Shown here in pieces: positions 13,222-19,343 of a DNA stretch of 19,343 nt. Position numbers and translations under genes: made by a program. The notes beneath the pieces were generated by a model, which saw only the letters and a list, made by a program, of their open reading frames with translations, ran no database searches and was not told the DNA's origin. This stretch comes from CAZBPZ01 sp964493955. Its GTDB lineage: Bacteria > Chloroflexota > Dehalococcoidia > Dehalococcoidales > Fen-1064. The DNA is taken from contig CAZBPZ010000027.1 of NCBI GenBank assembly GCA_964493955.1, forward strand, positions 1-19,343, written 5' to 3'. The stretch's first letter is position 1. Each line of letters starts with the position of its first letter.

Positions 13222-15624
13222 CTAGGGTATCTCGGAAAGCCTGAAATCGCGCCAGACCACCTCGCCGCCGCTAAAGCTGGCGGTGAAGAGCAGGTCAGGG
13301 TCGTCGGTCTCCTCCACGTTAGGAATGGGGCCGTTACCGAGACTGCCCAACCCCGGCGGCACATAGACCACGAAGGGCAGCGGCTCCCGGCCCCGGGCTA
13401 CATCGGCATGGTAGCGGCCGATGACATCCTCACCGCTGAACAATACCTCTGGCGGGGCATATTTGCCGCCATTCCAGCGGGCATCAGCGTAGCGGAACGC
13501 CTGTCCGTAGGGGGCTGTCAGCAGGTCAAACCTCTCGGGAAAGTCCAGCCCGTAGAAGCGCCGCCCCAGCGATACCAGCATCGCCAGCGGCAGGCTCGGC
13601 CACTTGCCCTGGCCCCATGTCAGCCCGGGAACAAAGGGGTCGGCCTGCTCCTGCGCCGCCTGTGACATGAAGAAGGCGGCCGCCAGCGCCCCGGAGATGC
13701 GCGCCCCGAGGCCGAGGTCATGCCCCTCCCGGTTCCACTCCTTCCGCATCAGCCGCAGCGGCAGGGCCGTCAGCAGGAAACGAATTCTTAGCAGCTCGGC
13801 CGGCTCCAGCTGGAGCGCCATCAGCCGGGCACCGTAGGCCATGAACTCCAGGCCCGGGAAAAACCCCTTCTCCGAATAGTCAATCACACCGTCACCATTC
13901 TCGTCGAAGGCCTCGAGCACCGCCCGCTTGGAATCGGAACCGGTCAGCCGGTCGCTGGCATCGAGGTAGGCCAGGCTGGTGGCCTGCAGGTCCCAGAGCG
14001 GCTTCAGGATGGCAAAGTACAGAGTCTTCGTCAGCAGCTCGGTAAACACCCCGTCTTCAATGCGCCCCAGCCGGTGCTCCACCGAGGCCAGGCGCCCCCC
14101 TTCCCACAGGTCCCGGCCCACCACGTAGAAGTCCTGCACGCCCAGCCCGCGGGACTCGCAGTGCGCGAAGGCGCGGTAGCGGGCAAAGGGGGTATCATAG
14201 CCCGACCGCGTCACGATGTTGCGCCCCTCAACTACCGGTAGCGGTACCCGCTGGATGGCATCGGTCGGCAGGCCGAGCTCCTGCTGCAGGCGCCGCGCCT
14301 CCTCCACCGGCACCATGCTGAACAGGTAGCGGGCCGCCAGCACGTCCACCGCCACCGGGTCCAGGCTGGCAAAGACGAAGCCCTCCGGTACCGGTACCGA
14401 TACCGGGCCGGCATGGTAGACGTTGGTCGCCTCGATTGCATCCACCACGTGGAGCATCAGGACGTCCTGCTCTTTCGCCGCCTGGATGACATCGGCCATG
14501 GTGGCCTCCATCCCGCCGGTCTGGCGGAAGACATAGTTGCCCTTCTCGTCGCGGCGGGGCATCCCGGTCTCCTCGTCAGCCTCGCCCACCCAGATGGTGT
14601 GCGGCAGGACTGTCTTCAGTGTGGGCGTGGGGCGGTGAGGAGTGGCGTACTTCCAGCGCAGCTCGCCGGAGGCCGTTTTTTCCCGGGCCTCCATCGGGTA
14701 GAGGCCCACGCCGAGGTTCTTGATGGCACAGGTAATCAACTCCAGCTGGTGAATCTTCAGCTTGGGTACGTTCACCAGCACGCACCCGGGCCAGTCGGCC
14801 CGGTCGGCCCGGTCGGCCGGGTCTCCGCCCACCACAATCTTGTGGAGCGTGATTTCCCTGAAATTAATGCCGTCGCTCACCGGCACATCGCGGCCGTTGG
14901 AGCCGTCATCGGCAATCTTGTTGATATCGTACAGCCGCAGCCGGTCACGGGCCCGTCCCGGCGGCAGGCACTCTCCCGCCAGGCTTTCCTCGTAGCCTGC
15001 CATCGGGTCGTCAGTGTGCCCGGCATCGTGGCGGTCGGCCAGGTATTTTCGGGCGAAGTAGAAGCCCCAGCCGCCGTAGCTATCACCCACGCGCCCCTCC
15101 ATTACGGCCAGGGTCGTCACCGGCCGGCCCAGCATGGCGGATGCCGCCCCGGCGGTGGCTGAGACCACCGAGCCACCCTCGCCGAGCGACATGTGGTGGT
15201 AGGAAATGCCGAGGCGGTCATGGAACCAGCGCATCAGGGCCGCCACGAACTCCCACGGCGTGCACACCCCGATGTTACCGGGGCCGTGGGTCAGCCGGTC
15301 GATTGTCATCGGCGCTACCAGGTTCGGTTTGAAAAACAGGTCCTGGCCAGCCTCTTCCACCCGCCGCCGCACCTCTGCCGAGAACGAGACTTCTTTATCC
15401 AGGGCGTCCATGGCAGCGCTGACAGCCTCGTAGACCCTGTCCACGCGGGAAGCAATCTCCCGCCAGACCGGCTCGCGGCCGCTATCAATGAACTCCTTGA
15501 GGAGCCGGGGTATCTCCTGGTAAGCCCCGGCAGGGTTGATACGGGCCGCTCCTACGGCAGAGCCACGGCTGTCTGGCTCCCGCTCACCCAGTGGTGTCCG
15601 CACAACTTCGCCCGCGCCTGTCAT
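13222..15624 (-). CDS. Large DUF362 protein with EF-hand
   Basis: An 800-residue protein. The first 440 residues show the DUF362 signature: FKPNLV (98-103), NVPKLKIHQLELITCAIKN (285-303) and SLDPVAVDVLAARYLF (420-435). A perfect EF-hand loop DENGDGVIDYSE (574-585) follows, and then about 215 residues that I cannot assign. No signal peptide or membrane anchor is evident. The ATG at 15622-15624 has AGGAGGG about five bases upstream, and a longer upstream frame is unsupported. DUF362 proteins are of unclear function and are often annotated as iron-sulfur or maturation related, but no ferredoxin CxxCxxC cluster is seen here. The gene is monocistronic and convergent with the rhomboid gene. Confidence 0.82.
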   Translation of the reverse strand: MTGAGEVVRTPLGEREPDSRGSAVGAARINPAGAYQEIPRLLKEFIDSGREPVWREIASRVDRVYEAVSAAMDALDKEVSFSAEVRRRVEEAGQDLFFKPNLVAPMTIDRLTHGPGNIGVCTPWEFVAALMRWFHDRLGISYHHMSLGEGGSVVSATAGAASAMLGRPVTTLAVMEGRVGDSYGGWGFYFARKYLADRHDAGHTDDPMAGYEESLAGECLPPGRARDRLRLYDINKIADDGSNGRDVPVSDGINFREITLHKIVVGGDPADRADRADWPGCVLVNVPKLKIHQLELITCAIKNLGVGLYPMEAREKTASGELRWKYATPHRPTPTLKTVLPHTIWVGEADEETGMPRRDEKGNYVFRQTGGMEATMADVIQAAKEQDVLMLHVVDAIEATNVYHAGPVSVPVPEGFVFASLDPVAVDVLAARYLFSMVPVEEARRLQQELGLPTDAIQRVPLPVVEGRNIVTRSGYDTPFARYRAFAHCESRGLGVQDFYVVGRDLWEGGRLASVEHRLGRIEDGVFTELLTKTLYFAILKPLWDLQATSLAYLDASDRLTGSDSKRAVLEAFDENGDGVIDYSEKGFFPGLEFMAYGARLMALQLEPAELLRIRFLLTALPLRLMRKEWNREGHDLGLGARISGALAAAFFMSQAAQEQADPFVPGLTWGQGKWPSLPLAMLVSLGRRFYGLDFPERFDLLTAPYGQAFRYADARWNGGKYAPPEVLFSGEDVIGRYHADVARGREPLPFVVYVPPGLGSLGNGPIPNVEETDDPDLLFTASFSGGEVVWRDFRLSEIP

Positions 15625-15652
15625 GCTACCCTCCTGATGCTGGATAGGAGCT

Positions 15653-15681
15653 ATGATAGCACAGCCGTACAGCGGTACCAA
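15653..15681 (-). promoter_or_regulatory. Promoter of the DUF362 gene
   Basis: TTGGTA (15676-15681) and TATCAT (15653-15658) have a 17-base spacer on the minus strand. The -35 box lies inside the outer copy of a 20-bp direct repeat (15674-15693). Confidence 0.55.
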
Positions 15682-15829
15682 AGGTCCCTCACCCCGGCCC
15701 TGTCTTGACCTTGCTACCAGTGTCAATCGCCCCGGGCGGGGATGTCCTTTCACTGCACCTGTGCGGGGCTGGTATATCAACTGTCAATCGCCCCGGACGG
15801 GGATGTCCTGGTACCAAAAGGCCCTCACC
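15674..15829. repeat. Nested direct repeats (A-B-B'-A')
   Basis: Two 28-bp repeats, B (15721-15748) and B' (15782-15809), differ at one base and are separated by 33 bp. Each contains the near-palindrome CCCCGnnCGGGG. They are flanked by two 20-bp copies, A (15674-15693) and A' (15810-15829), matching at 18 of 20 positions. All copies are in direct orientation. A' lies within the start of the truncated dehydrogenase frame. Confidence 0.8.
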
Positions 15830-16438
15830 GCCGAGCTTGATACCGCCCTGTCAGAGGCAGAGGTACTCTACGGCCTGCGCCTGCCGCGAGACCTGCTGGC
15901 CCGTGCCCCGAAGCTCCGCTGGGTGCAGGTGATGTCGGCCGGGGTTGACCGCTACCTTGCCACCGACCTGCGCACCAGCCCGGTGGTGCTGACTAACGCG
16001 AGCGGCATCCACGCCACCCCCATCGCCGAGTTCGTCATGGAGCAGATGCTCATATTTGCCAAGGGGGCCCTGTTCTGCCTCGAGCTGAAGCAGGCCCGGC
16101 GCTGGCAGCGTTATGTTCCCTCGGTGCTGAGTGGCAAGACAGCCGGCATCATCGGCCTCGGTAGCATCGGCCGCGGTGGCATCATCGACGAGGCGGCGCT
16201 CGTCACCGCCCTGCGCCAGGGCTGGATTGCCGGGGCCGGCCTGGACGTTTTTGCCACCGAGCCGCTGCCGCCGGACAGCCCCCTCTGGGAGCTGCCCAAT
16301 GTCTTCATCAGCCCGCACGTGTCCGGCGGCATGGAAGACTACAATGTCCACGCCACCGCCGTCTCCTGCGAGAACCTGCGGCGTTACCTGGCCGGCAGGA
16401 GACTGGTCAACGTGGTGGACAAGCGGCGGGGTTACTAG
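15803..16438 (+). pseudogene. D-2-hydroxyacid dehydrogenase, internally deleted
   Basis: A 211-residue remnant of a D-2-hydroxyacid dehydrogenase, normally about 315 residues. The substrate-domain part (AEVLYG, WVQVMSAGVDRYL, HATPIAEFVME) runs to GKTAGIIGLGSIGR at 111-124 and then jumps directly to GGIIDEAALVTAL. The join near 16172-16175 omits roughly 105-110 residues of the NAD-binding domain while keeping the frame. The catalytic Glu (FATEPL, Glu153) and His (SPHVSGG, His172) remain. The N-terminus is also short: the first frame codons arise from a repeat, so about 30 residues are missing. It is probably non-functional, or an assembly deletion. No ribosome site of quality precedes the ATG at 15803. 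Confidence 0.82.
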
Positions 16439-16456
16439 CCGGCCCGGCACCGGGGT

Positions 16457-16486
16457 TTGCCTTCCCCCGCCTTCCCGGGCTAAAGT
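16457..16486 (+). promoter_or_regulatory. Candidate proA promoter
   Basis: TTGCCT (16457-16462) and TAAAGT (16481-16486) have an 18-base spacer on the plus strand. Both boxes are moderate matches. The start would lie near 16493, about 28 bases before the proA ATG. Confidence 0.35.
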
Positions 16487-16520
16487 ACAGAGTAACCAGC
16501 ACAGAAAGGGAACACCGGCC

Positions 16521-17795
16521 ATGGACAAGGCAGTTGAACAGCTCCATGCCCAGGGCAGGGCCGCCCGGGCTGCCTCGCGGCGCCTCGCCTACCTGGACAC
16601 TGAGGTGAAGAACCGCGCCCTGGAAAACATCGCCGCCGGCCTCCTGGAGCGGCGGGGCGAGATACTGGCCGCCAACCACCAGGACTGCCAGGCGGCCGAG
16701 GCCGCCGGCATGAACGCCGCCATGCTGGACCGGCTCCTGCTCACCGAGGAACGCCTTGCAGGCATGGCCCGGGATGTCCGCACCGTGGCCGCCCTGCCCG
16801 ACCCTGTGGGCGAGTTCTATGACATGCGCACCCTCCCCAACGGCCTCCTCATCGGGCGCAAGCGGGTGCCGCTGGGTGTCATCGGTACCATGTACGAAAG
16901 CCGCCCCAATGTCACCATTGACATCTCCGCCCTCTGCCTCAAGTCCGGCAACGCCGTGATACTGCGCGGTGGCAAGGAGGCGCTCAACTCCAACCGCGCC
17001 CTGGCCGCCGTCGTCCGGGAGGCCGCCACCCGCGCCGGTGTCCCCGAGGGCGCCGTGCAGTTCGTGGACAACACCGACCGCGCCCTGGTACTGCCCTATC
17101 TCAGGATGAGCCAGTACATAGACCTGTTTGTACCGCGTGGCGGTGAAGGGCTGATACGGTTCGTCATTGAAAATGCGGCCATGCCGGTCGTCAGCGGGGG
17201 TATCGGTGTCTGCCACACCTACGTGGACAGGACGGCTGACATCGACAAGGCGGTGGCCATCATCTTCAACGCCAAGGTACAGCGCCCCACCGTCTGCAAC
17301 GCCCTGGACACGGTACTGGTCCACCGCGGGGTGGCCGAAAAGGCCCTGCCCAGGATTGCCGCCGAGCTGGCCGGGGCCGGGGTAGAGCTGCGCTGCGACG
17401 CCGCCTCCTATGACATCCTCAGGGGAGACAGCTCCCTCAAGCTCACGAAGGCCACCGACGAGGACTGGGGCAGAGAGTTCCTGGCCCTGATTGCCGCTAT
17501 CAGGGTGGTGGGCTCGCTGGACGAGGCGCTTGAGCACATCGCCCGCTACGGCTCAGGCCACTCCGAGGCAATCGTCACCGAGGACTACACGGCGGGGATG
17601 CGCTTCCTGAACGAGGTGGACGCCGCCTGCGTCTACATCAACGCCAGCACCCGCTTTACGGATGGCGGTCAGTTCGGGCTGGGGGCCGAGGTGGGCATCA
17701 GCACCCAGAAGATGCACGCCCGCGGGCCGCTCGGCCTCCGGGAGCTGACCACCTACAAGTGGATAATCTTCGGCAACGGGCAGGTCCGGCCCTAG
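16521..17795 (+). CDS. proA: Gamma-glutamyl phosphate reductase
   Basis: A 424-residue NADPH-dependent reductase of proline synthesis that converts gamma-glutamyl phosphate to glutamate semialdehyde. It shows VPLGVIGTMYESRPNVT (116-132), LKSGNAVILRGGKEA (140-154), the catalytic cysteine in VQRPTVCNALDTVL (Cys259), and the C-terminal TRFTDGGQFGLGAEVGIST. Length and order of motifs are normal. The ATG at 16521 has a weak AAAGGGA upstream. A longer open frame begins upstream but crosses the end of the dehydrogenase remnant and is not real. No proB (glutamate kinase) or proC lies in the window. No clear terminator follows; the MFS remnant faces it 7 bp after the stop. Confidence 0.96.
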   Translation: MDKAVEQLHAQGRAARAASRRLAYLDTEVKNRALENIAAGLLERRGEILAANHQDCQAAEAAGMNAAMLDRLLLTEERLAGMARDVRTVAALPDPVGEFYDMRTLPNGLLIGRKRVPLGVIGTMYESRPNVTIDISALCLKSGNAVILRGGKEALNSNRALAAVVREAATRAGVPEGAVQFVDNTDRALVLPYLRMSQYIDLFVPRGGEGLIRFVIENAAMPVVSGGIGVCHTYVDRTADIDKAVAIIFNAKVQRPTVCNALDTVLVHRGVAEKALPRIAAELAGAGVELRCDAASYDILRGDSSLKLTKATDEDWGREFLALIAAIRVVGSLDEALEHIARYGSGHSEAIVTEDYTAGMRFLNEVDAACVYINASTRFTDGGQFGLGAEVGISTQKMHARGPLGLRELTTYKWIIFGNGQVRP

Positions 17796-17801
17796 CACCC
17801 G

Positions 17802-17999
17802 TTACTGAATGCGCCGGGCTACCGGCACGAACAGGCCTACCCCCAGCGCCAGCAGCGTGGCCGAACCGGTAAGCTCCCAGATGAGTCAGCTCCGCGCTAC
17901 CGCCTCCACCCAGAGGGCGGTAGAGTGCCCCAGTTGTCCCGTCCAGAGCAGGGCGTAGTTGCGGTTGCGCAGCGGCCGAAAGGTACTGGTAGAGACAAC
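17802..17999 (-). pseudogene. MFS transporter N-terminal remnant
   Basis: Minus-strand translation gives STFRPLRNRNYALLWTGQLG near its start, the cytoplasmic and first-helix signature of major facilitator superfamily efflux permeases. It continues ALWVEAVARS, then an in-frame TGA (17886-17888), then LIWELTGSATLLALGVGLF and a second stop at 17802-17804. Family members typically have Trp exactly at the first stop (a VARSWLxxxLTGSA pattern), so TGG to TGA is the likely change. The fragment covers about 65 residues of a protein normally near 400, so the rest has been lost or replaced. No convincing start codon is left. It sits between proA and rph and appears inactive. Confidence 0.72.
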
Positions 18000-18138
18000 C
18001 CGGCGTATAAGCTCGCCCACTGGCAAACCGGCCCTTCCACCTCCGTGAACGGGCGTGGCCACGGCCCGGCGCATACCACACCGCAAGCCTTCCGGCAGAC
18101 AGCGCCCGGGGATGCAAGAAGCCAGGGTGGGCGGGCCG

Positions 18139-18870
18139 CTAGTCGGTACGAGCCGAGTCCAGCGCCGCCCGCTGTACCTCGAACAGTTCGCTAATGCCCT
18201 TCCGGGCCAGCTCCAGCAGGGAGTCCAGTGTCTCGCGGTCAAACGGCCTCTGCTCGGCCGTACCCTGCACCTCGACGAACTCGCCCCGGCTGTTCATCGC
18301 CACGTTGAAATCAACCTCGGCGGCGGAGTCCTCGTCGTAGCACAGGTCCAGCAGGTAACGCCCGTGTACCACGCCCACGCTGACGGCCGCCACGGCCGAC
18401 CGCAGCGGCATCTCACGAATAACGCCCATCCTCACCATGCGCTCCAGGGCCACGTGGAGCGCCACGTAGCTGCCGGTAATGGCGGCCGCCCTGGTACCAC
18501 CGTCTGCCTGCAGCACGTCGCAGTCGATTATCAGCGTCCGCTCGCCCAGCGCCACCAGGTCAACCACCGCCCGCATCGAGCGGCCTACCAGCCGCTGGAT
18601 TTCCTGGCTGCGCCCGGAGACATGCCCGGCGGCTACCTCGCGGGGGGTGCGTGTCAGGGTAGAGCGTGGCAGCATGGCGTACTCGGCCGTTATCCAGCCG
18701 GTACGGGAATCGCGCAGGAACAGGGGCACCCGCTCCTCCACACTGACGGCGCAGAGCACCCTGGTCTTGCCCATCGTTATCAGCGCCGAACCCTCGGCGA
18801 AACTCTGAAAGCCCGTGGTAATCTCGGTGGGCCTCAGCTCGTTCCAGGCACGTCCGTCGCCCCGCTTCAC
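18139..18870 (-). CDS. rph: Ribonuclease PH
   Basis: A 243-residue phosphate-dependent 3'-to-5' exoribonuclease that trims tRNA 3' ends. It begins VKRGDGRAWNELRP, the family's N-terminal signature. It has EYAMLPRSTLTRTPRE, the phosphate-site arginine segment GRSQEIQRLVGRSMRAVVDL, DCDVLQADGGTRAAAITGSYVAL, and CYDEDSAAEVDFNVAM with the metal aspartates. The GTG at 18868-18870, with GGGAGAG just upstream, is the right start. A longer frame to 18903 overlaps the -10 box. The usual rdgB neighbour is absent downstream, replaced by the MFS remnant. It is transcribed alone from a good promoter. Confidence 0.96.
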   Translation of the reverse strand: MKRGDGRAWNELRPTEITTGFQSFAEGSALITMGKTRVLCAVSVEERVPLFLRDSRTGWITAEYAMLPRSTLTRTPREVAAGHVSGRSQEIQRLVGRSMRAVVDLVALGERTLIIDCDVLQADGGTRAAAITGSYVALHVALERMVRMGVIREMPLRSAVAAVSVGVVHGRYLLDLCYDEDSAAEVDFNVAMNSRGEFVEVQGTAEQRPFDRETLDSLLELARKGISELFEVQRAALDSARTD

Positions 18871-18893
18871 CGGTCTCTCCCGCTCCTCGGCCC

Positions 18894-18922
18894 AGTATAG
18901 CACCCGCCCCCCGGGCTGACAA
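18894..18922 (-). promoter_or_regulatory. rph promoter
   Basis: TTGTCA (18917-18922) and TATACT (18894-18899) have a 17-base spacer on the minus strand, each 5 of 6 to consensus. The start would be near 18887, giving a leader of about 17 nt before the GTG. Confidence 0.7.
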
Positions 18923-19021
18923 ACCGGGCCGGCCGGGCACCACCACCGACAGGCGCAGAGGGCCCCAAATCCGCATCAGGCGCCGTGCCCGCGAAGCAGG
19001 CTGGCACCCCACGTGGCTACG

Positions 19022-19059
19022 CGGGAGCGCCCCGCCGGCTGGCCGGCGGGGCGCTCCCG
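19022..19059. repeat. Perfect 17-bp inverted repeat
   Basis: CGGGAGCGCCCCGCCGG (19022-19038), a four-base loop and its exact complement (19043-19059) form a very stable hairpin. It lies seven bases beyond the stop of the CoA-transferase gene, where a terminator is expected, but no T-run follows on the minus strand. Confidence 0.85.
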
Positions 19060-19065
19060 TTCCGG

Positions 19066-19343
19066 TCAGAACTCAATCTCCTTTAAGTCTGGCGCTATTA
19101 TGAGTTCCGGCTCGGTTACCGACTGGACATCCTCCGGGGTGAGACCGGGGGCCACTTCCGCCAGCAAGAGCCCATCCTTAGTGACCCGTATCACGGCCAG
19201 GTCCGTGACAATCAAGTCCACGCATCTCCTGGCGGTAAGGGGATAAGAGCATTCTTTAACTATCTTGAACTCGTCGGTCTTAGTGACATGCTCCATAGCC
19301 ACTATCAGCCTCTTAGCTCCTACAGCCAGGTCCATGGAGCCAC
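19066..19343 (-). CDS. 3-oxoacid CoA-transferase B subunit, C-terminal part
   Basis: The last 92 codons or so of a family I CoA-transferase beta subunit, cut by the right edge of the window (5' partial). Recognisable features are GSMDLAVGAKRLIVAMEH, TKTDEFKIVKECSYPLTARRCVDLIVTDLAVIRV and the closing LAEVAPGLTPEDVQSVTEPEL, all typical of ScoB/AtoA-type subunits. The catalytic glutamate lies farther upstream, outside the window. The internal ATG at 19333-19335 is not a start, because the homologous sequence continues upstream to the edge. The A-subunit gene is expected farther right. The enzyme moves CoA between succinyl- or acyl-CoA and a keto acid, which suits an acyl-CoA-using anaerobe. Confidence 0.88.
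   Translation of the reverse strand, partial: GSMDLAVGAKRLIVAMEHVTKTDEFKIVKECSYPLTARRCVDLIVTDLAVIRVTKDGLLLAEVAPGLTPEDVQSVTEPELIIAPDLKEIEF

Noticed and set aside
14413..15162. A 249-codon plus-strand frame opposite the DUF362 gene
   Set aside because: Antisense shadow of a gene with recognised motifs; no ribosome site or family similarity.
15721..15809. A true CRISPR array
   Set aside because: Only two repeats and one spacer, no cas genes and no clear leader; reported as a repeat and a finding instead.
16131..16520. N-terminal extension of proA by 130 codons
   Set aside because: It overlaps the dehydrogenase remnant in another frame and adds Ser/Pro/Thr-rich sequence foreign to the family.

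Overview
This is a GC-rich bacterial chromosome segment with short intergenic gaps and mostly housekeeping metabolism. The gene content suggests an anaerobic member of the Chloroflexota, probably class Dehalococcoidia. The pointers are a stand-alone EF-Tu domain-2-like protein, tandem desulforedoxin-like proteins, a DUF362 protein, paired acyl-CoA dehydrogenases and a CoA-transferase. This placement is inference from gene content, because no rRNA or other phylogenetic marker is present. GTG and TTG starts are common, and several genes have near-consensus sigma-70 promoters that I could place by eye.

Layout, left to right. A tRNA-Val(GAC) and a BioY-type biotin transporter lie on the minus strand. 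Next come two small divergent genes: a coiled-coil protein with a CPHCG motif (minus) and an EF-Tu domain-2-like protein (plus). About 760 bp of poorly coding sequence (1628-2392) follows, with one small ORF that appears frame-disrupted. Positions 2393-5883 hold a complete minus-strand riboflavin operon, ribD-ribE-ribBA-ribH. Divergent from it are signal peptidase I and pyrE, which end at a strong shared terminator. Two tandem acyl-CoA dehydrogenases (minus) stand back to back with thrC-folE (plus). Then come two tiny desulforedoxin-like genes (minus), an apparent structured small RNA with its own promoter and terminator (about 12239-12492), and a rhomboid protease (plus). An 800-residue DUF362 protein with an EF-hand (minus) faces an internally deleted D-2-hydroxyacid dehydrogenase (plus) preceded by nested direct repeats. 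The window closes with proA (plus), a decayed MFS-transporter fragment (minus), RNase PH (minus) and the C-terminal end of a CoA-transferase B subunit (minus).

How the genes work together. The rib operon alone can take GTP and ribulose 5-phosphate to riboflavin, apart from a dedicated dephosphorylation step, and would supply FAD for the acyl-CoA dehydrogenases. BioY supplies biotin, FolE opens pterin synthesis from GTP, PyrE makes pyrimidine nucleotide, and ThrC and ProA serve amino-acid synthesis. The more unusual content lies in four places: the small RNA locus; the repeat and deleted-dehydrogenase region at 15.67-16.44 kb; the MFS relic at 17.8-18.0 kb; and the frame-disrupted stretch near 2.0 kb.
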